Shown: positions 6,746 to 14,863, counted from the first letter of the stretch. The stretch: 21,616 bases of DNA from an uncultured Drancourtella sp. (GCA_937880845.1 CALFLL010000031.1:1-21616); one strand, 5' to 3'. Notes: generated by a model not told the origin, from the letters alone. Translations and numbers: made by a program.

Positions 6746-7468
6746 TCACCAAATTATCTCGAATTTTCCATGTCCTTCAGAACGCCTACTTCCGATTCCC
6801 GACAAGTATAAAATATTCAGCAGCTCTGGAGAGCCTGTCAGTTTATATATTCCGATATTGGCATCAGTCTTTCTTCCGAAAATATCCGCAACTATTTTTT
6901 TGCCTTTTATCGGAGTAACAGAAAACCCTTCCATAGACACCGGTATATTTAATTTTTCTAGAAATGTCTCCACATTTTCTTTTAATACCTGTCCAAATTC
7001 TGCATGATCGTATGTAAAATACTCGTCATGATTTGTTTCAGAATGATGTCTGCGTACGACTAACGAGCTCTGCATTTTTACAATAATCTCAGAATCTGTA
7101 ATTTTCTGTCTCTTTTGTGTCCCTATTTTTATAAGCTGCATCGAATTTTCTTGAACAGGGTATGTTTTATTCACCATTAATTTAAATGCATTAAAAAAGT
7201 GAATCAGTTGTCCTACATCCGCATCTGAAAAAAACATCGCGAAAAATGTCTGTCCAAGCTTAATCTTTTCTTTTGTAAACCGGGCCTGCGGAAGAAGCAA
7301 AGAATATGTGAACGGTTTGATAATAGAACGCTTTTTATCATAAAGTTCTTCAAATAACTCTTCTGAGTAGTTTTCCAAAGCCGCTTTAAAAAAACTTACA
7401 AACAACCTGTCCATTTCTCTTGGCAACTCCGGATTGACCAGTTGAAAATCTAATCTTAATTGTATCAC
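6746..7468 (-). CDS. cas6: CRISPR pre-crRNA endoribonuclease Cas6
   Basis: The protein of about 240 residues ends with the Cas6 glycine-rich loop LYLSGIGSRRSEGHGKFEII (221-239) and begins with an RRM-type strand (IQLRLDFQLV). Cas6 cuts pre-crRNA within repeats and often stays on the 3' hairpin. I place the start at the GTG at 7468, which has GAAGG 7 bases upstream; another GTG at 7489 gives seven extra residues without a good ribosome site. No histidine occurs before residue 90, so the usual N-terminal general base of many Cas6 enzymes (around residues 30-45) is not present, and another residue must act or activity is reduced. First gene of the cas operon; cas8 follows after 15 bases. Confidence 0.87.
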   Translation of the reverse strand: MIQLRLDFQLVNPELPREMDRLFVSFFKAALENYSEELFEELYDKKRSIIKPFTYSLLLPQARFTKEKIKLGQTFFAMFFSDADVGQLIHFFNAFKLMVNKTYPVQENSMQLIKIGTQKRQKITDSEIIVKMQSSLVVRRHHSETNHDEYFTYDHAEFGQVLKENVETFLEKLNIPVSMEGFSVTPIKGKKIVADIFGRKTDANIGIYKLTGSPELLNILYLSGIGSRRSEGHGKFEIIW

Positions 7469-7506
7469 TATATCACCTTCTTTCAGCACATGTTATTTCA
7501 TTGATG

Positions 7507-7530
7507 CCATAGGGAAATATTTCCTCTATG
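7507..7530. promoter_or_regulatory. Imperfect palindrome upstream of cas6
   Basis: CATAGGGAAAT (7508-7518) faces ATTTCCTCTATG (7519-7530) around the perfect 12-mer GGAAATATTTCC. It lies about 40 bases before cas6 and, on the minus strand, just downstream of a TATAGT that could be a -10 box. It could be an operator or a leader hairpin; no regulator is identified. Confidence 0.35.
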
Positions 7531-7566
7531 TCTTTACTATAACTCTTTTCTTTTTACTTTTCCATA

Positions 7567-7679
7567 TTAATATTAGTTTAAATGGAATATTTTTTATTTT
7601 TATTTTTTATTTGCATTTAATCCGTGTATATTATATAATCAAAACACATTTTGGAATGTAAATTTTAAACTAATATTAA
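7567..7679. repeat. 16-bp inverted repeat in the spacer between cas6 and rlmD
   Basis: TTAATATTAGTTTAAA (7567-7582) is the exact reverse complement of TTTAAACTAATATTAA (7664-7679), 81 bp apart, in a 330-bp AT-rich gap without a gene. Next to it CATTTTGGAA occurs twice (7647-7656, 7699-7708). This is where a leader or array often lies in type I-B loci. I see no series of regularly spaced repeats, so I call it an inverted repeat and not a CRISPR array. Confidence 0.5.
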
Positions 7680-7756
7680 ACTTCCATTTTAATAGATCCA
7701 TTTTGGAACAAGCTATCACTTCTAACTTGTAATTTTTCTATTTCAAAAACACTAAA

Positions 7757-7799
7757 TAAAAAAAAGAACTGTTAATACTTTTACATATCAACAATTCTT
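7757..7799 (-). terminator. Rho-independent terminator of rlmD
   Basis: On the minus strand a 14-bp stem with two G-U pairs (7786-7799 with 7764-7777) and an 8-base loop is followed by a run of nine or more T (the A-run at 7757-7765). Confidence 0.8.
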
Positions 7800-7823
7800 T
7801 CGTAAATTCAATCTATTATATTT

Positions 7824-9206
7824 TTATTTCTCTCCACTTTTAACTTTCTGCATCAAGCACACCGTCTCAACATGATATGTCCCCGGGAAGAGATCTACGC
7901 AGCAGACTTTTTCCACTTTATATCCTCTGCCCGTGAGCATTTCCAGGTCTCTTTCCAGACTTGTCGGCTTGCAGGAGATGTATACCATCTTGTCTACTCC
8001 GAATCCGATAATTTTTTCCAGAGCTTTTGGGTGTACGCCATCGCGTGGCGGGTCGAGGATAATGATATCCGGTGTTTCATTGAGCTCATCAATGACTTTC
8101 AGCACATCACCCGCCCAGAAAGTACAGTTATCAAGCTGGTTCAAAGCCGCATTTTCTTTGGCTGCTTCTACTGCCTCTTCAATGATTTCCACGCCAACCA
8201 CCTTTTTTGCCACAGGTGCTGCAATCTGTGCGATAGTTCCGGTTCCGCTATACAGGTCAAATACGACTTTTTCCTGTGTATCTCCGATGTACTCTCTTGT
8301 TTTGCTGTACAGTACTTCCGCGCCGAGGGAATTGGTCTGGAAGAAAGAGAATGGTGTGATCTTGAATTTCAATCCAAGGAGTTCTTCGTAAAAATAATTT
8401 TGTCCGTACAGGATTTCTGTTCCTTCGTCTTTCACCACATCAGCCAGGCTGTCATTTTTAGTGTGAAGGATTCCGGCAAATGTTCCGTCCAGTGTAAGGG
8501 AAAGCAATGCTTCTTTCCATCCTTCCAGAAGGGCTTCTTCTCCTGTATAGTCTGATGTTGTGATCAGATCAACAAGGATTTCTTTTGTCTTTACCGCTTT
8601 TCTTACAAGAAGATGACGCAGATATCCTTCGTGGCGCATTCTGTGATAGAACGGGACATCTTTATCTGCAAAATAGGCTCTTGTGCAGTCCAGGATTTTT
8701 CTGTAATCTTCATCTATAATACGGCAGTCGGATACGGTAACGATATCGTGAAAACTTCCTCTTTTATGCATACCAAGGGAAAGAGGGCCGTCTTTGTATT
8801 CGTCTCCGAAAGAGAATTCCATCTTGTTTCGATATGCTTCTTTCACCGGGCTTTCTTTGATTCCTTCAAATTCGTAATCGGAAATCACTTCGTCCAGAAG
8901 TTCTTTTACCTGAGAAGCTTTTAATTTCAGCTGTTCTTCATAAGGAAGGTTCTGATACGTACAGCCTCCGCATTCTCCAAAATGTGGACATGGCGGATGG
9001 ATTTCGCCTGAAGCCGGTTCCAGCACTTCCAGCACTCTTCCTTCTGCTTTTCCTTTTCGGATCTTGTTGACAGATACTTTTACCTTCTGTCCTGCAACCG
9101 CATTTTTTACAACGATTTCCTTTTCTTCTCCTTCTACCGTTACAATGGCTTTATTCGGGAATTTGACGCATCGTACGGTTCCTTCATATATTGTTCCTTT
9201 TTTCAT
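7824..9206 (-). CDS. rlmD: 23S rRNA (uracil-5-)-methyltransferase, RumA/RlmD family
   Basis: The 460-residue enzyme would transfer a methyl group from S-adenosylmethionine to C5 of a uridine in 23S rRNA. A TRAM domain occupies residues 1-60. The 4Fe-4S ligands Cys73, Cys79, Cys82 (CPHFGECGGC) and Cys161 (VSDC) are all present. The Rossmann motif VVFDLYSGTGTIAQIA binds SAM, LDPPRDGVHPKAL is the catalytic-loop signature and YISCKPTSLERDL carries the catalytic cysteine. The start at 9206 is chosen for GGAGAG a few bases upstream; a longer frame to 9236 adds ten poor residues. Many Firmicutes have paralogues (RlmCD), so the exact uridine (747 or 1939) is not fixed by the sequence. The family assignment is firm. 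Confidence 0.93.
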   Translation of the reverse strand: MKKGTIYEGTVRCVKFPNKAIVTVEGEEKEIVVKNAVAGQKVKVSVNKIRKGKAEGRVLEVLEPASGEIHPPCPHFGECGGCTYQNLPYEEQLKLKASQVKELLDEVISDYEFEGIKESPVKEAYRNKMEFSFGDEYKDGPLSLGMHKRGSFHDIVTVSDCRIIDEDYRKILDCTRAYFADKDVPFYHRMRHEGYLRHLLVRKAVKTKEILVDLITTSDYTGEEALLEGWKEALLSLTLDGTFAGILHTKNDSLADVVKDEGTEILYGQNYFYEELLGLKFKITPFSFFQTNSLGAEVLYSKTREYIGDTQEKVVFDLYSGTGTIAQIAAPVAKKVVGVEIIEEAVEAAKENAALNQLDNCTFWAGDVLKVIDELNETPDIIILDPPRDGVHPKALEKIIGFGVDKMVYISCKPTSLERDLEMLTGRGYKVEKVCCVDLFPGTYHVETVCLMQKVKSGEK

Positions 9207-9238
9207 ATTCTTCTCTCCTGATTTTATCTTACTCAAAA

Positions 9239-9271
9239 AAATAAGGCAGGAATCTTTCTCCCACCCTATTT
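9239..9271 (-). terminator. Terminator between the acidic membrane protein gene and rlmD
   Basis: On the minus strand the arms 9259-9271 and 9239-9251 form a 13-bp stem with three G-U pairs and a 7-base loop, followed by six or seven T. It would partly separate rlmD from the upstream pcrA cluster. Confidence 0.65.
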
Positions 9272-9293
9272 TTACTCTGTTCTTTCCTGAATT

Positions 9294-9542
9294 CTATTCT
9301 ACTTCATCGTCTTCATCGAAGAAATCGTCGTCAAAATCATCATCGAAATCTTCTTCGAAATCTTCCAGATAATCCGGTGTAAAGAAAGAATATACAGCAT
9401 ATGCAATTGCAGCCACTGCGGCAACTGCTCCGATAATAGCCAGCACCCATACAATTACCTTTTTTGTTTTATCTTCTTCTTTTTTCTGAAGTAATTCATT
9501 TAATTTGGAAGCTGCCATGATCTCTTCTAATTTTCCGCTCAT
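9294..9542 (-). CDS. Small single-pass membrane protein with acidic tail
   Basis: The 82-residue protein has a charged N-terminal part (MSGKLEEIMAASKLNELL and a KKEEDKTKK basic patch), one membrane helix at about residues 31-55 (VIVWVLAIIGAVAAVAAIAY), and a C-terminal tail of about 25 residues that is almost all Asp, Glu and Phe in a repeated D-F-D-D pattern. The basic patch before the helix predicts the N-terminus inside and the acidic tail outside. The ATG at 9542 follows GGAAAGGAGAGGG, so the longer frame to 9575 is rejected. It sits between pcrA and rlmD on the same strand. I do not know its function. Confidence 0.8.
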   Translation of the reverse strand: MSGKLEEIMAASKLNELLQKKEEDKTKKVIVWVLAIIGAVAAVAAIAYAVYSFFTPDYLEDFEEDFDDDFDDDFFDEDDEVE

Positions 9543-9648
9543 GCTCCCTCTCCTTTCCGATGTGCATTGTGCCATCTTTACACTTGATGTTGTTAAGTAA
9601 TTATAACACTATCATAGACATATTGCCATCTTTTTATGTGAAGTTCTT

Positions 9649-11886
9649 TTATATTTTCTGCAATTTTGCAAAAGCGGCAAACATCTTTTTGACGCCGAAC
9701 TGATCAAATTCCACAGTCACTTCGTAATCTCTTCCGCCTTCTGTGATGGCTGTCACAAGTCCTTCTCCAAACTTCATATGTCTGACACGGTCACCCACTT
9801 CATATCCGGGTCCCTTTCCCAGTGCTACCGCAAACTGCTGCACCGGTTTTTTCATGCCGAACACCTGAGCATGAAAAGCTTCTTTTGCTTTGGAATAAGC
9901 ATGGTTCCTCGGAATATCCATATGTTTCTTTTCTTCCAGCTTTCCGTCTTCCGTCTGAAGAAGGGAAAGCGGGATTTCTTTTAAAAATCTGGACAGTTTG
10001 TTATACTGTGTCTCTCCTCTTACCATTCTCCTCCTTGCACTTGTAAGGAACAGTTCATCCATTGCACGAGTGATTCCCACATAACAAAGCCGTCTTTCTT
10101 CTTCCAGATCCATCGGATCATCTGAGGTGATGGTCATATAACTTGGGAACAGTCCGTCTTCCATTCCCGCAAGGAATACATACGGGAATTCCAGTCCCTT
10201 AGCACTGTGAAGTGTCATCAGTACTACATAGTCGCCATTTTCATCCAAATTATCGATGTCTGCCACAAGTGCCACTTCTTCCAGAAATCCTGTCAAAGTA
10301 GGTGTTTCGTCCATTTCATTGCACTTTTCTTCATATGTCGCAATTTTATTTTTTAATTCCTCTATATTTTCGATACGATCCTCTGCATCTTCTCCGTCGA
10401 TTTCTTCCAGATAGCTTTCATAATCAATCGTATCAATAATTTCTTCCAGAAGAGCAAGCGGTCCCATCCGTCCGGCTTCTGCCTTAAAATGTTCGATCAG
10501 TGCTGCAAAGGATTCGATTTTCGGAAGGCTTCGTCCGATTCCCGGGATTAAGTCTGCCGCAAGTACCCCGTCGTAAAATCCGATTTCTTTTTCTAAGGCA
10601 TATTCCTGGATACGGTTGATGGATGTAAGTCCAAGTCCTCTCTTTGGCACATTGATGATACGGCGGACTGCCAGGTCATCTTTTCCGTTTGCGATGGTTT
10701 TTAAATACGCCAGAAGATCTTTGATTTCTCTCCTGGAATAGAAGTTCACGCCCCCTACGATCTTATATGGGATATTAGCCGTTACAAGTCTCTCTTCAAA
10801 AAGACGGGACTGTGCATTCGTCCGATACAAAACCGCAAAGTTATGATACTCTGTCCCTTCATGTTTTACCTTTTCCTTAATCTTGGAAACAACAAAATCC
10901 GCTTCATCGTAAGCAGTATCAAACTGCCTGCAGATAATCTTTTTTCCTTCTCCTTTGTCTGTCCAGAGTGTTTTATCTTTTCTTCCTACATTATTGCGGA
11001 TGACTGCGTTGGCCGCATCCAATATCGTAGATGTGGAACGATAATTCTGTTCCAGTTTCACAACTTTTGTATCCGAAAATACATTTTCAAAACTCAGGAT
11101 ATTTTTGATATTGGCTCCTCTGAACTTATAGATGGACTGATCGTCATCCCCAACCACACACAGATTCTCATACTTGGAAGAAAGAAGACGGATCAGTTCA
11201 AACTGGACTGTATTGGTATCCTGATACTCATCTACCATGATATATCGAAAACGTTCCTGATAATAATCCAGTACCTCCGACTGTGTCTGAAACAACTGTA
11301 CCGTTTTAAAAAGAAGATCGTCAAAATCCAAGGCATTGTTTGCCTTCATCTGCTTTTCGTATTCCGCATATACCTGTGCGATCTTCTGTTTTCCGAAATC
11401 TCCTTCTGCCTGAAGTCTGTACTCCTCCGGTGTGATCATCTCGTCTTTCGCGGAGGAAATAGCAGACATCAACATCCGTTCTTTATAAATCTTGGTATCA
11501 ACCTGCAAAAGCTTGCACACATCTTTCATCATGGATTTCTGATCATCTGTGTCATAAATCGTAAAATCCGTACCATACCCTAACCGATCAATATATCTTC
11601 TTAAAATGCGGACACACATAGAATGAAAGGTACTGACCCAAATACTTTCGGCCCCCATTCCCACCAACTTGTCCACACGTTCTCTCATCTCGCCTGCTGC
11701 TTTATTCGTAAACGTAATGGCCAGGATATTCCATGGATTGACCCCCTTTTCCTTGATCAGATACGCAATCCTGTGCGTCAGAACCCTTGTCTTCCCGGAA
11801 CCTGCACCTGCCAGAATCAAAAGCGGGCCTTCCGTATGCAGAACCGCTTCCTTTTGTTTATCGTTTAACATATCATAAATACTCAT
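9649..11886 (-). CDS. pcrA: ATP-dependent DNA helicase PcrA/UvrD
   Basis: The 745-residue protein is a superfamily 1A 3'-5' helicase used in nucleotide excision repair, plasmid replication and clearing of stalled complexes. In order: Q motif (LNDKQKEAVLH), Walker A LAGAGSGKT (27-35), motif Ia ITFTNKAAGEM, motif II VDEYQDT, motif III VVGDDDQSIYKFRGA, motif IV LEQNYRST, motif V TLHSAKGLEFPYVFLAG and motif VI EERRLCYVGITRAM. The C-terminal tail (YEVGDRVRHMKFGEGLVTAI) is the PcrA-type tudor-like domain that binds RNA polymerase. Length fits PcrA (about 720-750). The ATG at 11886 follows GGTGGGAGCG. Confidence 0.96.
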   Translation of the reverse strand: MSIYDMLNDKQKEAVLHTEGPLLILAGAGSGKTRVLTHRIAYLIKEKGVNPWNILAITFTNKAAGEMRERVDKLVGMGAESIWVSTFHSMCVRILRRYIDRLGYGTDFTIYDTDDQKSMMKDVCKLLQVDTKIYKERMLMSAISSAKDEMITPEEYRLQAEGDFGKQKIAQVYAEYEKQMKANNALDFDDLLFKTVQLFQTQSEVLDYYQERFRYIMVDEYQDTNTVQFELIRLLSSKYENLCVVGDDDQSIYKFRGANIKNILSFENVFSDTKVVKLEQNYRSTSTILDAANAVIRNNVGRKDKTLWTDKGEGKKIICRQFDTAYDEADFVVSKIKEKVKHEGTEYHNFAVLYRTNAQSRLFEERLVTANIPYKIVGGVNFYSRREIKDLLAYLKTIANGKDDLAVRRIINVPKRGLGLTSINRIQEYALEKEIGFYDGVLAADLIPGIGRSLPKIESFAALIEHFKAEAGRMGPLALLEEIIDTIDYESYLEEIDGEDAEDRIENIEELKNKIATYEEKCNEMDETPTLTGFLEEVALVADIDNLDENGDYVVLMTLHSAKGLEFPYVFLAGMEDGLFPSYMTITSDDPMDLEEERRLCYVGITRAMDELFLTSARRRMVRGETQYNKLSRFLKEIPLSLLQTEDGKLEEKKHMDIPRNHAYSKAKEAFHAQVFGMKKPVQQFAVALGKGPGYEVGDRVRHMKFGEGLVTAITEGGRDYEVTVEFDQFGVKKMFAAFAKLQKI

Positions 11887-11919
11887 TTTTCGCTCCCACC
11901 TGTCATTGATAGTTTATTT

Positions 11920-11949
11920 AGTATACCATACATCTGTTCGATTTTTCAA
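11920..11949 (-). promoter_or_regulatory. Probable promoter of pcrA
   Basis: On the minus strand TTGAAA (11944-11949) and TATACT (11920-11925) are separated by 18 bp, about 34 bases before the start codon. Confidence 0.55.
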
Positions 11950-12002
11950 TAATCCTGTCTACTTTTCATATACTGTTTCTTCTTTTCTTTCTGTAAAAAC
12001 GC

Positions 12003-12031
12003 TTGCCATCTAGTATTCGAAACTATATAAT
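12003..12031 (+). promoter_or_regulatory. Promoter of the DUF1836 gene
   Basis: TTGCCA (12003-12008), 17 bp, TATAAT (12026-12031). It diverges from the pcrA promoter, with about 50 bp between the two -35 boxes. Confidence 0.65.
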
Positions 12032-12066
12032 GTATTTGTAATATTTTTACATAAGGAGCCACAAGC

Positions 12067-12699
12067 ATGACAATTGACAAAAACGATTTATTAAACAGCA
12101 TATTAGAAAGCATTTCCCGGATTGATTACATTCATCCGGATGAAATTCCGAATATCGAATTATATATGGATCAGGTAACAACATTCATGGAAACACAGCT
12201 TGCATCCACCAAACGTTATCCGGATGACAAGATCCTTACAAAAACCATGATCAACAATTATGCAAAAAATGACTTGCTTCCTCCTCCTACGAAAAAGAAG
12301 TATTCAAAGGAGCATGTCCTTACGCTGATCTTTATCTATTATTTTAAAAGCATTCTTTCCATCCACGACATTGATATGCTTTTAAAGCCTTTGACAGACC
12401 GTTATTTTCAGACAGACAGTTCCTTTGATTTGTCAGCCGTATATAATGAAGTATGTGAACTTGAAAAAAATCGCATTGATTCCGTACAGGAAGATATTTC
12501 CAAGTTATGGGAAGAAGCCTCCGAAAGCTATCAAGATGCTCCCGAAGCAGATCGTCAGTACCTTCAGCTTTTTGCTTTTATCTGTTCTTTGAGTTTTGAT
12601 GTCTATATCAAAAAGTCAATCATTGAAAAAGTGATTGATTTTTTCCCGGAGCATAACGAAAAAAAGAAGTCTAATAATAAACAAAACGCTGAATCTTAA
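12067..12699 (+). CDS. DUF1836 domain protein
   Basis: The 210-residue protein has the pattern of DUF1836: a short N-terminal region, then KTMINNYAKNDLLPPPTKKKYSKEHVLTLIFIYYFKSILS, which resembles a MerR-like winged HTH arrangement in which the chosen motif binds DNA, followed by an all-helical domain and a lysine-rich tail. Family members are widespread in Firmicutes and are described only as probable DNA-binding proteins. AAGGAG (12053-12058) precedes the ATG. It forms a single-gene unit ending in the terminator at 12683. Target and signal are unknown. Confidence 0.8.
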   Translation: MTIDKNDLLNSILESISRIDYIHPDEIPNIELYMDQVTTFMETQLASTKRYPDDKILTKTMINNYAKNDLLPPPTKKKYSKEHVLTLIFIYYFKSILSIHDIDMLLKPLTDRYFQTDSSFDLSAVYNEVCELEKNRIDSVQEDISKLWEEASESYQDAPEADRQYLQLFAFICSLSFDVYIKKSIIEKVIDFFPEHNEKKKSNNKQNAES

Positions 12700-12714
12700 A
12701 GACTCAGCGTTTTT
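12683..12714. terminator. Bidirectional terminator between DUF1836 and yerC genes
   Basis: AAAACGCTGAATC (12683-12695) pairs with GACTCAGCGTTTT (12701-12713) apart from one mismatch; A- and T-runs lie on both sides, serving the two convergent genes. Confidence 0.8.
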
Positions 12715-12717
12715 TCA

Positions 12718-13011
12718 TTATTCTTTCGTTTCAATTCTCTTAAATACCATGTCATATCCGTCATTACCGTAGTTTAAAGAACGGTTTACACGGCTGATCG
12801 TTGCAGTCGATGCACCTGTTTTTTCTGCAATCTCAAGATATGTTTTCTGTTCTCTCAACATTCTTGCAACTTCAAATCTCTGTGATAAGGAAAGCAATTC
12901 ATTAATGGTACAGATATCTTCAAAAAATTTATAACATTCTTCCTTATCTTTTAAGCTTAAAATGCCTTCAAACAGACTGTCTATTGCATCTGTTTTAATT
13001 TCTTTACTCAT
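12718..13011 (-). CDS. YerC/YecD-type TrpR-like DNA-binding protein
   Basis: The 97-residue protein is a TrpR-superfamily regulator: an N-terminal dimerisation helix region (LFEGILSLKDKEECYKFFED), then LSQRFEVARMLREQKTYLEIAEKTGASTATISRVNR, the helix-turn-helix that fits YerC/YecD proteins of Firmicutes. The family has no known role for tryptophan binding; it is not the true trp repressor. GGAGGGTAGAT precedes the ATG. Convergent with DUF1836, separated by a shared terminator. Confidence 0.9.
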   Translation of the reverse strand: MSKEIKTDAIDSLFEGILSLKDKEECYKFFEDICTINELLSLSQRFEVARMLREQKTYLEIAEKTGASTATISRVNRSLNYGNDGYDMVFKRIETKE

Positions 13012-13091
13012 ATCTACCCTCCATATATTATTGGGGCATTGCCTTTGCCGATATTAATTTTAACACAGTAAATTCATAAAGTCCAGTCTTT

Positions 13092-13814
13092 TTATAAGCG
13101 ATTTCTTTTTAGCAGTCCCAAAAGTTTTTCATAAGATGTTGTTGCCACCAGTTCTTCCGGAAAATCCACTTCTTCCATTAATTTTCTTACATATTCAAAA
13201 TTTGCCACATCAAATTCGATATGTGCATCACTTCCTGTCGTAATGTAAACTCCCTCTTTTTTGCAAAGTTCCAACAGGATTTTTGCATTTTCCATCGTAT
13301 TTTCCCGAAAGCCCCCAGGTTGAAGAGAGGAATTGTTCAATTCAATCAATGTATTTGTTTTCTTGGCCCCATTTACAAACGCCTCATGATCAATGGGAAA
13401 TCGTCCGTCATCCGGATGTCCGATAATGTCAATATACGGGTTTTCCATAGCACGAAGATATGCACCGGTATTTTTTTCAACAGACTTACCTTCCCCATAG
13501 CATGGCCTGTGAATACTTGCGATTGTAAGATCCATCATTTTTAAAAGGCCCTGAGAAAGATCCACTGTTCCGTTTTCATCAAGAATGTTCAATTCAGCTC
13601 CCACCATCAATGTCATATTTCCTCTTTTTCTTGGGATTACCCGGTAATTTTGAAAATAAAATTCATGACAGGTTCCGGGCATTTGGGGAGCATGCTCTGT
13701 AATAGCAAGTGCTTCCAGTCCTTTGTTTTTTGCTGCTTCAATCATTTCATTCATGGAACTATAAGCATGTCCGCTCATAATCGTATGTGAATGTGTGTCT
13801 ACTGTAATTTTCAT
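13092..13814 (-). CDS. PHP-domain metal-dependent phosphatase (YcdX-like)
   Basis: The 240-residue protein is a polymerase and histidinol phosphatase (PHP) fold enzyme, a TIM-like barrel with a metal cluster. It shows the four PHP motifs: DTHSHT at 6-11, ITEHAPQMPG with metal His near 40, GAELN near 74 followed by SIHRP and GHPDDG, and GSDAH near the C-terminus. The best match is the YcdX-like phosphatase/esterase group; the natural substrate is unknown. The start at 13814 is chosen for AGAAGGGG right before it; the longer frame to 13859 adds 15 weak residues. Confidence 0.9.
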   Translation of the reverse strand: MKITVDTHSHTIMSGHAYSSMNEMIEAAKNKGLEALAITEHAPQMPGTCHEFYFQNYRVIPRKRGNMTLMVGAELNILDENGTVDLSQGLLKMMDLTIASIHRPCYGEGKSVEKNTGAYLRAMENPYIDIIGHPDDGRFPIDHEAFVNGAKKTNTLIELNNSSLQPGGFRENTMENAKILLELCKKEGVYITTGSDAHIEFDVANFEYVRKLMEEVDFPEELVATTSYEKLLGLLKRNRL

Positions 13815-13930
13815 ATTTCCCCTTCTTTCCTGCAAAACTTGTTTTTTATAGTTTAACATATTTTTTTTGTCATCGACAATGCCTGTATAAATTCTCTACC
13901 TGTGGAAATACTGATTGTGAGGTGAGCTAT

Positions 13931-14116
13931 ATGAAAAAAAAGAAAAAAGATGACAAAAACCGGCGGATCATCGATTCGTATGACTACCTTACCAATTCTG
14001 CTTCTTCCAATGACTGTACCGGTCTGATCCCCTCTGCCATACAGTCAGAAGAAGAACTGGAATCCTACAACGATGTATATTCCTTCGTTCCGCCAAAAGT
14101 TCCGAAACAACATTAA
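13931..14116 (+). CDS. Small hydrophilic protein of unknown function
   Basis: The 61-residue protein has a very basic N-terminus (MKKKKKDDKNRR), then polar low-complexity sequence with an SYDYLTNSASSNDCTGLIP segment, and an acidic stretch before a PPKVPKQH end. No membrane helix or enzyme motif is visible. The start at ATG 13931 follows GAGGTGAGC; the GTG at 13922 would put the start inside that ribosome site. It is followed directly by a strong terminator. Codon use is ordinary, so it is likely a real conserved small protein. Confidence 0.7.
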   Translation: MKKKKKDDKNRRIIDSYDYLTNSASSNDCTGLIPSAIQSEEELESYNDVYSFVPPKVPKQH

Positions 14117-14171
14117 AAAAGGAATACTGCCCCACAGCTTTTATAAACTGCGGCAGGCAGTATTCCTTTTT
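14115..14171. terminator. Bidirectional terminator between the 61-residue gene and the lipoprotein gene
   Basis: A 16-bp perfect stem, 14116-14131 with 14156-14171 (GGAATACTGCC/GGCAGTATTCC extended by A/T pairs), with an inner 6-bp stem. A-run and T-run flanks suit both convergent genes. Confidence 0.85.
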
Positions 14172-14179
14172 AACGAATG

Positions 14180-14863
14180 TTAAAACTGAAGGATTTCTTC
14201 ACTCCCTGTTGTATCGATCAATGCGGGGATCAGCTTTTCCATATCTTTTTCCTTTACTTCGTAAATATTTTTTTCTTTACTTTCCTGTACATGTACCGTA
14301 ATGGTTTCTTTCGAAGCATACTGCAAAGTAGCAAGTGCACTGTTTAAAGAGTCATATAGAATCTGTCCGATTTGCCGGGTCATTTCTTCAGATGAAGGAG
14401 CCGGCTGGTTCTTCATGATATTATCCTGAACCTGCTGAACATAACTTTGCAGTTTCTGCTTTGTTTCACTTTCAATTCCTCCGAACATCTTAACCGGCGT
14501 GATCTCTACATCTACTTTATAACTTTTGTCTTCTTGTTGTTCTGCTTCTTTCACTTCATATTTTGTTTTTTTGAGCAAATTAACCATGTATTCCTTATAC
14601 TTTGTCTGCAGCTCTTCTGAAAAGCCAAGCGTTTCGAAAGGTTTCATTTCTTCTTTCAAAACATCTTCATATAATTCATTGGCTTTTTCTTCCTTCGCCC
14701 CGGTGAACTCTATATATTTCTGTATTTCTCCTTTTGTCATCGTATCCAAAACTGCTTTTACATATCCTGAAGCATCAAACGGTTTCTGGCATCCCGCCAT
14801 AAAAACCATCATACAGAAAGCCGTCACCATTGCGATTACTCTTTTTTTACAGCGTAGCTTCAT
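14180..14863 (-). CDS. Secreted lipoprotein with DUF5105-like domain
   Basis: The 227-residue protein has a basic n-region (MKLRCKKR), a hydrophobic core and the lipobox FMAGC with Cys25 as the lipidated residue. The mature part is charged and helical, with the order: conserved Y/F-rich N-terminal helix (ASGYVKAVLDTMTKGEIQKY), a middle strand segment (YKVDVEITPVKMF), then a repeat-like C-terminal segment. This resembles the DUF5105/DUF4854 type of Firmicutes surface lipoproteins. The function is unknown. Confidence 0.75.
   Translation of the reverse strand: MKLRCKKRVIAMVTAFCMMVFMAGCQKPFDASGYVKAVLDTMTKGEIQKYIEFTGAKEEKANELYEDVLKEEMKPFETLGFSEELQTKYKEYMVNLLKKTKYEVKEAEQQEDKSYKVDVEITPVKMFGGIESETKQKLQSYVQQVQDNIMKNQPAPSSEEMTRQIGQILYDSLNSALATLQYASKETITVHVQESKEKNIYEVKEKDMEKLIPALIDTTGSEEILQF

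Noticed and set aside
7490..7823. Possible CRISPR array upstream of cas6
   Set aside because: There is only one inverted repeat pair and one short direct repeat in AT-rich DNA, with no series of 28-37 bp repeats at regular spacing.
7872..8555. 227-codon open frame on the plus strand
   Set aside because: Antisense shadow of rlmD; no family pattern and an unbalanced Phe/Cys/His content.
9295..9365. Short tandem repeat of TCATC/GAAATC type
   Set aside because: It is the codon pattern of the Asp/Glu/Phe tail of the small membrane protein, not an independent repeat element.
10843..11583. 246-codon open frame on the plus strand
   Set aside because: It lies fully antisense to the conserved pcrA helicase motifs, has no ribosome site and reads as Cys/Ile/Phe-rich shadow sequence.
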